Under the pieces are notes generated by a model. The model searched no databases. It was not told the DNA's origin and was given only the letters and a program-made list of their open reading frames with translations. Positions 8,101-16,508 of a DNA stretch of 64,000 bases are shown here, in pieces. Location: assembly GCF_002846415.1 (NCBI RefSeq), contig NZ_PJMX01000001.1, forward strand, positions 7,626,001 to 7,690,000, given 5' to 3'. Source of the stretch: Streptomyces sp. TLI_146. Its GTDB lineage: Bacteria; Actinomycetota; Actinomycetes; Streptomycetales; Streptomycetaceae. Within the stretch, counting starts at the first letter, position 1; the number at the start of each line of letters is the position of its first letter. The position numbers and the translations under genes were made by a program.

Positions 8101-9564
8101 GTCGCCCTGACGGATCCAATTGCTGCGCAGCTCGCCGCGTACGGCCATGTCCACCGCCCACTCGACCTGGTTGGACGTCGGCTGCAGCGCCTGCACGCTC
8201 ATGTCGTTACGGGAGACGGAGCACCAGCGGTCGGTGTCACGGGGGTCGTGGGAGTCGGGCGCGGCCGCGGCCGCACGGGGCAGCGTACGCGGCTTGGCGT
8301 CGCCGGTCAGTGCAGGGGACAGGCCCTCGACGGGGCTCTGCCGCGCCGGTGCGACCCGCTGCTGGACCTCCTTGCCCGTCGCCGTGACGGTCGACGTGAC
8401 CGTGATCGTGGTGTCGTCGTCCGACGTCTCGGGGGCCGTCCCGGAGCGGGCACGCACACCCGCCTCGGGCTCGGCCGGCCTGTCGAAGTCCTTCCCGGCC
8501 GCCCTGATCCGGGTCAGTCCGGCGCGGACACCGGGCGTGAGTACGGGAGCGACGGCGAGGCGACCGTGGGAGGAGACGTCGGTGTCGGCCGGCGCGTCGA
8601 GCCGGGTGACTCCGCTCCCCTCCACCTTGACGTTCTGGGGACGGCCGGTGAGGAAGACACGGCCCTGCGCGCCGGACACCAGCTCCAGGTCGCCCAGGGG
8701 CCCGGTGGCGACCGTGAGCGGCTCACCGCTGCCGCCGTACACCTTGGCCTGTGCCGTCTTCGTGTCCTTGCGGTCCACGAAGCCGATCCGGTCCCCTGCC
8801 ATGGGGCGGATGTCGAAGGGGATGCTGTCGCCCCTGGCGAGTCGGCGGATCTTCCCCTTGCCGTCGATCCGGACGAGATCGCGGCCCAGACCGGCGACGA
8901 CACCGCCCTTCACCGGCGCCGCCGACGACACCTGCCCGCGCAGCTCACCCGTCTTCACGACGGTGGTGCCGGCCGTGTCCACGGTGATCACCTGCGTCTT
9001 CACCTGCGCCACGTCGTTCATGTCGCGGTACTGGGTGAAGGCGGCCGTGTGCGTGGTGGTGTTACAGGTGGGGTCGAAGTAGGCGAGCGTGGCGGTGAAC
9101 GGCAGCTTCGTCACCTCACCCGTCCTGGTGTTCACGATCGCCGTGAACGCGCCGCCCTGCATGAGGTCGGGCTTGTTCGTGAACGCGCGCGGGGCATACA
9201 CAGCGGCGACATGGGAGTCGTCCATGACGCACTGGTTGCCGATCCACGAGTCGGCGGGCACTCCCGGCTCCGCCAGCGCGGCGACCGTCTTCCACTCGTA
9301 CGCCTTCGCCTCGTCGGCGACAAGTATCTTGAAGGCCCTGGCGTCGGCCGCGCCGGTCACAGCGCGGTCCTCGGAGGTCTTCCAGCCCTTGCCCAGTGTC
9401 TCGTCCGGACTGTCCACACGCCCGGCGGCGGCGGGTGGCGGGGCATCCCCGGTGGAGGGGGTTGGCGCGGCGGCCGCAGGGGCGGCTTGGAGCAGGCCCC
9501 CGGTCAAGGCCGCACAGGCGGCCACCGCGGCTACCGGTATGCATGCCCGTCGGATGGATCTCAA
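5161..9564 (-). CDS. Very large secreted NocE / golvesin-C-terminal-like protein
   Basis: A 1467-aa exported protein. I chose the TTG at 9564 because GGGGGAG lies 7 bases upstream and the first residues then form a Sec signal (basic start, hydrophobic core, Ala-rich cleavage region near residue 33). Residues 35-400 look like a beta-rich propeller-type region. Around 515-700 is a lysozyme/transglycosylase-like stretch (LLGILAQESNLWQ, with a likely catalytic Glu near 525). Residues about 870-1020 match the golvesin C-terminal-like beta-sandwich, and 1030-1467 form a further conserved C-terminal module. NocE-type proteins are known beside actinomycete clusters, but their biochemical role is unsettled. 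A wall-directed or carbohydrate-related role is inference. Confidence 0.75.
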   Translation of the reverse strand: MRSIRRACIPVAAVAACAALTGGLLQAAPAAAAPTPSTGDAPPPAAAGRVDSPDETLGKGWKTSEDRAVTGAADARAFKILVADEAKAYEWKTVAALAEPGVPADSWIGNQCVMDDSHVAAVYAPRAFTNKPDLMQGGAFTAIVNTRTGEVTKLPFTATLAYFDPTCNTTTHTAAFTQYRDMNDVAQVKTQVITVDTAGTTVVKTGELRGQVSSAAPVKGGVVAGLGRDLVRIDGKGKIRRLARGDSIPFDIRPMAGDRIGFVDRKDTKTAQAKVYGGSGEPLTVATGPLGDLELVSGAQGRVFLTGRPQNVKVEGSGVTRLDAPADTDVSSHGRLAVAPVLTPGVRAGLTRIRAAGKDFDRPAEPEAGVRARSGTAPETSDDDTTITVTSTVTATGKEVQQRVAPARQSPVEGLSPALTGDAKPRTLPRAAAAAPDSHDPRDTDRWCSVSRNDMSVQALQPTSNQVEWAVDMAVRGELRSNWIRQGDYRGQAGLLSIDPQGLFPRPELKGGGRIPANVLLGILAQESNLWQAESGAVPGQMGSPLAAVDGYYGHSTKDTLLGYWRINWDKSDCGYGVGQVTDGMRLKGHEKTGETSLEPALQKAIAVDYATNIAASMKILTDKWNEVHADGQKITVNNDDPSRVENWFTAAWNYNLGFNPKSAAGQNGGSWGLGWYNNPANPMYKKGAWDHPFMDVSLNSNNIRDAATPQYWPYEMKVMGWSAWSIDTGFSYGTDGRQDWKGESGFNSAGFNPAWWTTVPDRSRVSPPISTFCNTKNNCNPASPVDCPDEACYRQFWWNQENATWKPDCDQTCGHENIKYQTLRAEPGRGYRLKNGTPVCAGTPAGSDVVTSIPTGTPTWSACGAAASTGTFQFTFHPDWDQHYEAKADLHAIGGGHGGHFWYTHTRDENHLGGDGNRMTIGGEWTAGKTYDLAAVYAYIPDTGAQTKDAKYVISGAVGGPYERYVDQDANNGQWVPLGAYKFTSTPKVTLTNYSKGATADRDIAWNSVAFKPIKGRFVQRSLTAAAIFDPNQELNSNWPVSTEINSPVRSMKALYDWGLGLADKGPLWNNPEGADARGLSSEARCPTAQAVGECTGQQTWDAADQWAKDIRAGGSAPRADGSAPAMSIPVWMAMSNLRPDVSKPASEAYRDPNSYKIKSDVNVTFVVGEDGKIVDGSAGSNYRARVGNAHLPHFVTKIMKTIEADYGIPAPDIDYTTQDALEYGNVHTSHPYTDGDTPGQAYFPHFRGARIDDAKQCVDFRAVGGGVHGYRAMIGHKSINDNVKAWVDKVNASLKANHAVKRFAGDVYAMFFKNSGSWNNNMGGSMIGNAPPIWQDIAAAFCADGSVKPMHLQRNSDATPSNGIVFQSYMPDLYLYVDDQLTDNLGRPSNHRINGGDWRNFSNFPATAPNGNAYATCSAATRGSGGNPWGVDAPAPIIGDGPGNRPNKVVHCDDPANEFTAPLTR

Positions 9565-10078
9565 GAGAGAACTCCCCCGTGTCTCGTCGGTGAGGGGCTG
9601 TGCCCGCTCGGGCGCAGCCGAGTTCACCCGACCGGTGGGACCAAGCCCCTCACGGGGCTGCCCCCGCCGGTGCGGGCGTCTACTGAGTGGGTCCGCACAC
9701 CTGGTGCGGCCAACAGATCTGCGATGAATGGATCGCCCGCATACCTGAGGGCGCCCACCGATGTACGTGGTCTCGGCGGAGCTGGAAACCCCCCGCCCGT
9801 ACCGCAAGTCATGAGGCTCGTCACAGCCAGGAACACCGGCCGAGCAGGGGGTCTACCTGCTCCGACCGGCGCACGAGAGGGCATCACATGCCGCGTGGGC
9901 GGACATGGCCTGCCCTGCTGTCCGCCGGCCCACGGCGGCCGGACAGCAGGCGACTTCCCCTGTCGCACGGGCGCGTTGCCGCATCACACCCGGCCGGGAT
10001 CGGAGCCCGTCCTTGAACCCGCGTGCCCGCCGCGCCCTGACCACCGGGCCGGGGCCCCGTCAACGGGTGTGCCGCCCG
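9565..10078. other. 514-base gap between NocE-like and lectin genes
   Basis: Several overlapping open frames exist but none has convincing codon bias, a ribosome site or a family match. The region holds the long hairpin at 9914-9950 and a shorter one around 9693-9709 (CCGCAC/GTGCGG). The promoter of the large gene must lie here, but I cannot point to clear -35/-10 elements. Confidence 0.5.
9914..9950. terminator. Long hairpin downstream of the lectin gene
   Basis: CCTGCTGTCCG (9914-9924) pairs perfectly with CGGACAGCAGG (9940-9950), with further GC pairing possible inside the 15-base loop. There is no U-tract. It lies about 130 bases beyond the lectin stop and upstream of the NocE-like gene, so it could be a U-less terminator or a structured leader. 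Confidence 0.5.
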
Positions 10079-10591
10079 TCAGTACCGCATCATCCAGTGC
10101 TGCTCCGGCGGAGAGTCCGAGGCGCAGGTCCACAGGGTGAGGTAGGTGCCGTTGCCGGACGAACCACCCTTGTTGGTGAGGCACTTGTCCGAGTAGTTGG
10201 TCTTGATGGACCAGTCGTCCGACCAGAACTGCTGGCTGCGGTTGTTGCCGCTGTTGTCGCACGGCCAGAGGGTGAGCACCGCGCCGTTGACGTTGTACCC
10301 GTCGCCCTGCGGGGTCAGGCACTTCCCGCTCGCCTTGTGGACGATCTGGTAGTCGTCGCGGTCCCACTTCTGTAGTTCGTCCCCCGTACAGGTCCACAGG
10401 GTGATGATGGTCCCGTTGGCCGTGCTGTTGCCCTTGGGAGTGGCGCACTTGCCGGGGTACCAGCTGCCGGGGCCGACCGGTGTGAAGAGCTCTCCCCAGT
10501 TGGGGCCGGCCGCCGAGGCCTGCGGGGCCATGGCCGTATGGAAGCCCACTGCCAGGAAGACCGCCGACAGGAACGCCATTGGCTTGCGCAT
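10079..10591 (-). CDS. Secreted ricin-B-type (beta-trefoil) lectin
   Basis: A 170-aa protein made of a Sec signal (about residues 1-27, ending ASA) and a single ricin-type beta-trefoil carbohydrate-binding domain. The three repeats each carry a Gln-x-Trp-like element (LQKWD, SQQFW, EQHW) and conserved C-LT/LTLW segments. No enzymatic domain is attached, so it should act outside the cell as a stand-alone sugar-binding protein. GAAAGG lies 6 bases upstream of the ATG at 10591. It lies between other secreted-protein genes on the same strand but with large gaps, so it is probably transcribed alone. Confidence 0.85.
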   Translation of the reverse strand: MRKPMAFLSAVFLAVGFHTAMAPQASAAGPNWGELFTPVGPGSWYPGKCATPKGNSTANGTIITLWTCTGDELQKWDRDDYQIVHKASGKCLTPQGDGYNVNGAVLTLWPCDNSGNNRSQQFWSDDWSIKTNYSDKCLTNKGGSSGNGTYLTLWTCASDSPPEQHWMMRY

Positions 10592-10793
10592 GACACGCCT
10601 TTCATCAGAGATGCCGTCTGCAACACCGGTGAATCTAGCCACGCGCGGCGGGCCGGGATGTGCGAGGCGTGCAGAGTTTCTCCACAATCCATGCAGCCCC
10701 CACGTGTCACATATCGCCGCTGCCCGGGGCGGCGAGGTCGGAGAACCGCGGCGGGACATGGACCGGGTCTCGCTCCAAGGGGGCCGAGCGGAA

Positions 10794-10827
10794 GGCGCCT
10801 GACCGGCACAACCCAAGGTCAGGCGCC
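10794..10827. terminator. Perfect GC-rich hairpin after the aldehyde dehydrogenase gene
   Basis: GGCGCCTGACC and GGTCAGGCGCC form an 11-bp perfect stem with a 12-base loop, 14 bases past the dehydrogenase stop. There is no T-run on the minus strand. The likely role is a U-less terminator for the gene ending at 10841. Confidence 0.65.
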
Positions 10828-10840
10828 ATTTCTTGGGCCT

Positions 10841-12364
10841 CTAGAAGAAGCCCAGCTTCTTAGCCGAGTAGCTCACCAGCAAGCTCTTCGTCTGCTGATA
10901 GTGATCCAGCATCATCTTGTGGTTCTCCCGCCCGATCCCCGACTGCTTGTAGCCGCCGAAGGCGGCGTGCGCCGGGTAGGCGTGGTAGCAGTTCGTCCAG
11001 ACGCGGCCCGCCTGGATCGCTCGGCCCGCGCGGTACGCCTGGCTGCCGTCGCGGGTCCAGACGCCGGCGCCCAGGCCGTACAGGGTGTCGTTCGCCGTGC
11101 GGATCGCGTCGTCGAAGTCCGTGAAGGACGTCACCGCGACGACCGGGCCGAAGATCTCCTCCTGGAAGATCCGCATGCGGTTGTCGCCCTCGAAGATCGT
11201 GGGCTGGACGTAGTAACCGCCCGCCAGCTCGCCGTCGTACTCGATCCGCTGACCACCCGTCAGGATCTTCGCGCCCTCCTGCTGGCCGATGTCCAGGTAG
11301 GAGAGGATCTTCTGGAGCTGGTCGTTGGAGGCCTGGGCGCCGATCATCGTGTCGGTGTCCAGGGGGTGGCCCGCCACGATGGCCTCGGTGCGGGCGATGC
11401 CCGCGTCCAGGAACTCGCCGTAGTGGCCGCGCTGGATCAGCGCCCGGGACGGGCACGTGCAGACCTCGCCCTGGTTGAGGGCGAACATCGTGAAGCCCTC
11501 CAGCGCCTTGTCGCGGAAGTCGTCGTCCGCCGACCAGACGTCGTCGAAGAAGATGTTCGGGGACTTGCCGCCGAGCTCCAGCGTCACCGGGCGGATGTTC
11601 TCCGACGCGTACTGCATGATCAGGCGGCCCGTCGTCGTCTCGCCCGTGAAGGCGATCTTCGCCACGCGCGGGCTCGACGCCAGTGGTTTGCCCGCCTCCA
11701 CGCCGAAGCCGTTGACGATGTTGACCACGCCCGCGGGGATGAGGTCGGCGACCAGGGCCAGCCAGACGTGCACGGATGCCGGGGTCTGCTCGGCGGGCTT
11801 GAGGACCACCGCGTTGCCCGCCGCGAGCGCGGGCGCCAGCTTCCATGCGGCCATCAGGATCGGGAAGTTCCACGGGATGATCTGGCCGACCACCCCGAGC
11901 GGCTCGTGGAAGTGGTACGCCACCGTGTCCTCGTCGAGCTGGCTCAGCGAGCCCTCCTGCGCCCGCAGCGCCCCCGCGAAGTAGCGGAAGTGGTCGATGG
12001 CGAGGGGGATGTCGGCGGCCAGCGTCTCGCGGACCGGCTTGCCGTTCTCCCAGCTCTCGGCGACCGCCAGCTCCTCCAGATGCGCCTCCATCCGGTCGGC
12101 GATCTTGTTGAGGATGTCGGCGCGCTCGGCCGGGGCGGTGCGGCCCCAGGCGGGCGCCGCCGCGTGCGCCGCGTCCAGGGCACGCTCGACGTCCTCGGCG
12201 GTGCCGCGGGCGATCTCGGTGAAGGGGCGGCCGTTCACGGGGCTCGGGTTCTCGAAGTACTGGCCGCCGGCCGGCGGGACGTACGCGCCGCCGATGAAGT
12301 GGTCGTAGCGCGACTCGTACGAGACGATCGCGCCCTCGGTGCCGGGCGCTGCGTAACGGGTCAT
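10841..12364 (-). CDS. NAD-dependent aldehyde dehydrogenase (ExaC/AldA acetaldehyde type)
   Basis: A 507-aa member of the aldehyde dehydrogenase superfamily, oxidising an aliphatic aldehyde (acetaldehyde in well-studied relatives) to the acid. Visible active-site residues are Asn166 (in PWNFP), Lys189, the general base Glu263 (in LELGGKSP) and the nucleophile Cys302 in the motif GEVCTCPSR, which is typical of the ExaC group. The length is normal for the family. The gene upstream on the same strand encodes a GAF-type regulator with a winged-helix end; such pairs are common in Streptomyces, which supports regulation by that protein. Confidence 0.9.
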   Translation of the reverse strand: MTRYAAPGTEGAIVSYESRYDHFIGGAYVPPAGGQYFENPSPVNGRPFTEIARGTAEDVERALDAAHAAAPAWGRTAPAERADILNKIADRMEAHLEELAVAESWENGKPVRETLAADIPLAIDHFRYFAGALRAQEGSLSQLDEDTVAYHFHEPLGVVGQIIPWNFPILMAAWKLAPALAAGNAVVLKPAEQTPASVHVWLALVADLIPAGVVNIVNGFGVEAGKPLASSPRVAKIAFTGETTTGRLIMQYASENIRPVTLELGGKSPNIFFDDVWSADDDFRDKALEGFTMFALNQGEVCTCPSRALIQRGHYGEFLDAGIARTEAIVAGHPLDTDTMIGAQASNDQLQKILSYLDIGQQEGAKILTGGQRIEYDGELAGGYYVQPTIFEGDNRMRIFQEEIFGPVVAVTSFTDFDDAIRTANDTLYGLGAGVWTRDGSQAYRAGRAIQAGRVWTNCYHAYPAHAAFGGYKQSGIGRENHKMMLDHYQQTKSLLVSYSAKKLGFF

Positions 12365-12463
12365 CTCCGTGGCCTCCCTCCGGCGCCGCCCGCCCTTGGA
12401 CGGCGCTCGCGGTGGAGGCTAGGGAAGTCCACGTTGCGGCCGGGTTGCGAGGTTCGACGGCAC

Positions 12464-13747
12464 TCACATGCTTCCCGCGAACCCCGCCCCCAGCGCCCCG
12501 TCCAGCTCCCGCACCCTCGCCAGCGCCGGCCCCCGCCGGCACTCCGGCAGCGCCGCCACCAGCGCCCGCCACACGCTCACGTCCTCCTCGCCCCACGGGC
12601 TGCGCGCCCAGTCCGCGAGCAGCCCCGGATCGCCGCGCTCGATCAGGGCCGCGCGCAGCTGTCCGGCGAGGCGGGCCCGTATCCGTACCACGGCGGGCGC
12701 CTGCGAGGTGGGCAGCAGCGGGCCCGCGTACGCGCCCATCGCCGCCGCGACCGCACCCGAGCCCAGGCGGCGGGCGACCATGTCGAAGTCGGTGTCGATG
12801 GGGAGGGCGAGGCGGTACGGGCGGGAGGAGAGGAGGTCGGGGCCCAGCAGGCGGCGCAGCCGGGAGAGTTCGGCGCGGACCGTCACCGGGGTCACCGACT
12901 CGTCCTCGTACATGTCGACCAGTACCTGATCACCCGTCAGACCCTCGGGGTGGCGGGAGAGCAGCACCAGCAGTTCGCTGTGGCGGCGACTGAGGCGGAC
13001 CTTGCGTCCGGCGGCGACCAGCAGCGCCTCGTCCCGGCCGAGGGCGCTCAGCTCGATGGTGTCGCCGGTGGGCGGCGGGGCGAGCAGGGCGAGTTCCGAC
13101 TCAGCCGCCCGCGCCACCGCCTGCACGAACGCCAGGCTGTGCGGATGCGCCAGGCCGTCGCCGCCGGTGATGTCCACCGCGCCGAGCAGCCGCCCCGTGC
13201 GCGGGTCGTGCAGCGGGGCCGCCGCGCACGTCCAGGGGTGCACCGGGCGCCGGAAGTGCTCGGCGGAGAAGACCTGTACGGGTCGGTCCTCGGCGAGCGC
13301 CGTGCCCGGCGCGTTGGTGCCCACCGCCGACTCCGCCCACCGCGCGCCCGGTACGAAGTTCATCGCGCCCGCCTTGCGCCGGGTCCCCGGGTGGCCCTCC
13401 ACCCACAGCAGCCGTCCGTGGGCGTCGCAGACGGCGACGAGATGCTCGCCGTCCTTGGCGTACGAGTCCATCAGCTCCCGGATCACCGGCATCGCCCGGG
13501 CCAGCGGATGCCCCTCCCGGTACCCGGCCAGTTCGTCGTCGCACAGCTCCACACCGGCCGTGCCGTCCGGGTTCACCCGGGCCCGCGCCGAGCGCCGCCA
13601 GGAGGCGGCCACCAGTGGGCGTACGGGCCGGACCACCCGTCCGGCCGAGGTGAACGCGTCATGGGCGCGGCGCAGCTCGCCGGTCCGCTCGGCGGGGTCG
13701 GCCCCGGCCTCCAGGGCGACCCAGGACTCGTACCGGGTATCGGTCAA
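12464..13747 (-). CDS. GAF-domain transcriptional regulator, AcoR-like without an AAA+ domain
   Basis: A 427-aa cytoplasmic regulator. The N-terminal half (about 40-260) is a GAF-type sensor like that of AcoR activators, including the pattern WAESAVGTNAPGTAL. Residues 270-360 contain a winged-helix-like segment (RRHSELLVLLSRHPEGLTG), where true AcoR proteins carry a sigma-54-interacting AAA+ domain. That ATPase is absent, as expected in an actinomycete that lacks sigma-54. I chose the TTG at 13747 because GGAGG lies 5 bases upstream. It precedes the aldehyde dehydrogenase by 99 bases on the same strand and probably controls it in response to an alcohol, aldehyde or related signal. Confidence 0.75.
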   Translation of the reverse strand: MTDTRYESWVALEAGADPAERTGELRRAHDAFTSAGRVVRPVRPLVAASWRRSARARVNPDGTAGVELCDDELAGYREGHPLARAMPVIRELMDSYAKDGEHLVAVCDAHGRLLWVEGHPGTRRKAGAMNFVPGARWAESAVGTNAPGTALAEDRPVQVFSAEHFRRPVHPWTCAAAPLHDPRTGRLLGAVDITGGDGLAHPHSLAFVQAVARAAESELALLAPPPTGDTIELSALGRDEALLVAAGRKVRLSRRHSELLVLLSRHPEGLTGDQVLVDMYEDESVTPVTVRAELSRLRRLLGPDLLSSRPYRLALPIDTDFDMVARRLGSGAVAAAMGAYAGPLLPTSQAPAVVRIRARLAGQLRAALIERGDPGLLADWARSPWGEEDVSVWRALVAALPECRRGPALARVRELDGALGAGFAGSM

Positions 13748-13872
13748 CTGGGCCTCCGGGCGGGCGGGGCGGGCGGGGACCGGTCCATCGTCGGCCCGCC
13801 GGGCGCGCCCGGCAAGGCGTCCCGCACACCCTCGGCGCATCCCCGCCCCGTCGGGGCTCGGGCCGGGCCGCG

Positions 13873-14454
13873 TCAGGCGAAGTTGACCAGCCGGATGTAG
13901 CGCACCCAGTCCCAGTTCGGCCCCGGGTCGGTGTGGTCGGTGCCGGGGACCTGGTAATGGCCGATAATGTGCTCCCGGTCCTTGGGGATGCCGTGCCGGT
14001 CGCAGATCGAGGCGGTCAGCCGCGCCGACTCCTCGTACAGCGCGTCGGTGAAATAGGCGGGTTGGTCCACCCATCCCTCGTGCTCGATGCCGACGCTGCG
14101 GGTGTTGTAGTTCCAGTTGCCCGCGTGCCAGGCGATGTCGTGCTCGCGCACCATCTGCGCCGTATAGCCGTCGGCGGAGCGCACCACGTAGTGCGCGGAG
14201 ACCTTCTTCGCCGGGTTCTGGAAGATCTGGAGCGTGGTGTTGAACGACTCCTGGGTGACATGGATGATCACCCGGTCGACCGCATAAGTGAAGGGACGCT
14301 GGGAAACGGTGCAGTTGGCGTCCGAGGCGGGGACCCAGTGCGCGCCCGGGTAGTCGGTGTCGGCGGCGGCCTCGGCACGCGTCGCGGGGAAGAGCGCGCC
14401 CGCGGCCACGGTGGCGGCGGCGCCCTGGAGGAGTCTTCGGCGGTCCACGGGCAA
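13873..14454 (-). CDS. Exported N-acetylmuramoyl-L-alanine amidase (Amidase_2/PGRP fold)
   Basis: A 193-aa zinc amidase that cleaves the bond between muramic acid and the stem peptide. The N-terminus carries a twin-arginine-type signal (DRRRLLQGAAATVAAG), which argues for folded export. Zinc-ligand positions are visible: His in VIIHVT, the second His in IIGHYQ or DHTDPGP, and the partner segment SVGIEHEG. The TTG at 14454 has AGGAG 5 bases upstream and leaves a compact signal; an upstream TTG at 14514 is also open but has only a weak site. The small size suggests a stand-alone wall hydrolase without a binding domain. Confidence 0.85.
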   Translation of the reverse strand: MPVDRRRLLQGAAATVAAGALFPATRAEAAADTDYPGAHWVPASDANCTVSQRPFTYAVDRVIIHVTQESFNTTLQIFQNPAKKVSAHYVVRSADGYTAQMVREHDIAWHAGNWNYNTRSVGIEHEGWVDQPAYFTDALYEESARLTASICDRHGIPKDREHIIGHYQVPGTDHTDPGPNWDWVRYIRLVNFA

Positions 14455-14675
14455 CGGAGCTCCTGAATGTCGTGTCGTGTGCACGTCGTCAATGCGTCGA
14501 TACGTCACGTTCAACCGGCAAGAACCTCGCCGAGGTTACGGTACGGCGCGGTGTAGGGGCGTGGAAGGGCAGCGGCGGCGCGTGGCGCGGGACGGCGCGC
14601 CCCCGCGTACGCGGCGGCTGCGGCAAGCGCCGCGACTGACCGACTTTGGCGTAAATTCCGGCCAGGGGTCGCGAG

Positions 14676-15215
14676 ATGAACCGTTTCGGGCCGACTCTGG
14701 AGGCTATGGCCACGCCGCCCGTACCTCCGCGCCCACCCGGGCCGCCGTCCTCGCCGGGCGGGGGCTTCGGTCCCCCCGACTGGCAGCCCCCGACGCCGCC
14801 GCCCCCGGACCCACCGGCCGCAGGGGGCCGCCGGGGCGTCTTCATACTGCTCGCGGTCGTGGTGGCCGCCGCGGCCGTCGTCGCCATCGTGCTGGTGGTG
14901 AACGGCAGCGGCGACGGGGCCGACGGCAAACCGACGAAGACCCCGACGAGCGAACCGGCCCCGACGCCGTCGCTGAGCCTTCCGAGCGGGATCCCGACTG
15001 AGCTGCCCTCGGAACTGCCCACGAACCTTCCGTCGAACCTTCCGTCAGGGCTTCCCACGGAAGTGCCGAGCGACCTGCCGGAGGTGCCGGATCTGCCCAC
15101 CGAGATCCCCGGCGGCATACTCCCGTCGGCGGCGGACGGAACCGGCGACGGCACGCCGGTCTACGAGATCAGGGCGGGTGGGGAACCGAACCGCGGGGCG
15201 CCTCCCAGGACATAG
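14676..15215 (+). CDS. Proline-rich single-pass membrane protein
   Basis: A 179-aa protein with a Pro/Gly-rich cytoplasmic N-terminus (1-50), one transmembrane helix (about 53-75) and an extracellular tail. The tail (about 95-150) holds short repeats of the type LPSxLPT/LPSNLPSG built on Leu-Pro and Ser/Glu/Thr. AGGGG lies 7 bases before the ATG at 14676. No family is recognised. The tail looks like a flexible spacer or wall-spanning segment. Confidence 0.6.
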   Translation: MNRFGPTLEAMATPPVPPRPPGPPSSPGGGFGPPDWQPPTPPPPDPPAAGGRRGVFILLAVVVAAAAVVAIVLVVNGSGDGADGKPTKTPTSEPAPTPSLSLPSGIPTELPSELPTNLPSNLPSGLPTEVPSDLPEVPDLPTEIPGGILPSAADGTGDGTPVYEIRAGGEPNRGAPPRT

Positions 15216-15233
15216 GCCCCCACCCCCGCACCC

Positions 15234-16508
15234 CTACCGTTCCAGCACCGCCCCCGGATCCGGGTCAGCGGGCCCCGCCGGTACCCACGCCCCGCGCTCC
15301 TTGCGGTACGGCCACCACCGGCCGTCCCGTCCGAGCCGCAGCTGCGCGCCGCCCCCGACGACCGTCCAGCGGTTCGCCCCGGAGGCGCGCAGCACGGGCC
15401 GGTCCTCGTCCTGCCAGGCCCGCGCCAGCGCGTCCCCGGCGCGGGCCTGGGCCTCCGGGCCGGGGGTCCACTCCTCCTCCAGTACGGAGAGGGAGGCGGC
15501 GCCGCCGTACCGCCACGCTTGTACGGCCAGGTCCAGCTCGGCCGGTCGCCGTCCGGAACCCGCCGCCAGCCGACCCGCGATCCGCCCGTCCTCACAGCCC
15601 GCCGCCAGACGTACCGCGTCCTGACGATCGGTCAGATCGGTCGGCAGTGGCTGGAGTTCGTGGCCCGGCGCCAGCGCCTCGGCCAGCATCTCCCGTGCCC
15701 GCCGTGCCGCGTCCGCCGCCAGGAACTCCAGCGCCGCGGGATCGACGCCGGGCTCGGGGGCGGCCTCCGTGTCCAGGTGCGGCGGCGCCCCCGCCTCGGC
15801 CGGTATCCCGGGCACCCCGGGCAGCGGCGGCACGATGTCCCGCGCCGCGAAGACCTCGGCGGCCGGCACCCCGGCCGGAACTTCCGGTTCCGTGGAGCGG
15901 GGCGCCGCGCTGCGCTCCTCCAGGTCCGCCAGCAGCGCCCGCTCGCCCCGGCCCCGCATGAGGAGCAGGACGAACGGGTCCTGGTCGAGGAGCCGCGCCA
16001 CCTGGTAGCAGAGCGCCGCCGTGTGGGGGCAGTGGTCCCACGCCTCACAGGTGCACTCGGGCTCCAGGTCGCCTATGCCCGGCAGGAGTTCCACCCCGGC
16101 CGTCGCCGCGTCCTCCACCAGGTGCGGGGGCATGTCACGGTCGAGGAGCGCCGCGATGTGCCCCGCCCGCTCCGCGGCCATGCCGAGGAAACGGTCCCAG
16201 TCGTCGTCGGAGAGCCGCTGCCACACCACGTCGCTGCGGTGGGAGGTGCCGTCCCGGTCGCGCACCACCGCGGTGATCCGCCCCGGGCGCACCGACACCG
16301 CGCCGACCGCGCCCTCGCGCGCGTAGCGGCGGCCCCTCTTCAGCTGCTGGCCGTCGAGCGCCGTGTCCTCAAGGGCCTTGAGCCACGCCAGGCCCCACCA
16401 CGTCTGGGCGAAACCGCGCCCGTGCGTGGGCGGCAGCGCCGCGAAGGTGCGCTCCTCGGCGCCGTCCCCGTACACGTGCTCCTCCGAGAGATCCCCGTAC
16501 CCGCTCAT
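15234..16508 (-). CDS. SWIM zinc-finger protein, partner of the SNF2 helicase
   Basis: A 424-aa protein with a SWIM zinc finger, pattern CxCx5CxH, at Cys152, Cys154, Cys160 and His162. SWIM fingers bind DNA or protein, and in bacteria they are usually encoded next to SNF2 helicases, as here. The start ATG overlaps the helicase stop as ATGA, so the two are translationally coupled. The region after the finger (about 200-424) is Ala/Glu-rich and helical and has no domain I can name. A shared role in DNA remodelling or repair is likely but unproven. Confidence 0.8.
   Translation of the reverse strand: MSGYGDLSEEHVYGDGAEERTFAALPPTHGRGFAQTWWGLAWLKALEDTALDGQQLKRGRRYAREGAVGAVSVRPGRITAVVRDRDGTSHRSDVVWQRLSDDDWDRFLGMAAERAGHIAALLDRDMPPHLVEDAATAGVELLPGIGDLEPECTCEAWDHCPHTAALCYQVARLLDQDPFVLLLMRGRGERALLADLEERSAAPRSTEPEVPAGVPAAEVFAARDIVPPLPGVPGIPAEAGAPPHLDTEAAPEPGVDPAALEFLAADAARRAREMLAEALAPGHELQPLPTDLTDRQDAVRLAAGCEDGRIAGRLAAGSGRRPAELDLAVQAWRYGGAASLSVLEEEWTPGPEAQARAGDALARAWQDEDRPVLRASGANRWTVVGGGAQLRLGRDGRWWPYRKERGAWVPAGPADPDPGAVLER

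Noticed and set aside
5206..10140. Plus-strand open frame of more than 1600 codons opposite the NocE-like gene
   Set aside because: It is a typical antisense shadow in GC-rich DNA. It contains no family motif, no ribosome site and runs across the lectin and gap regions.
10538..13900. Plus-strand open frame of 1120 codons opposite the aldehyde dehydrogenase and its regulator
   Set aside because: Antisense shadow; the opposite strand carries both active-site and HTH motifs.
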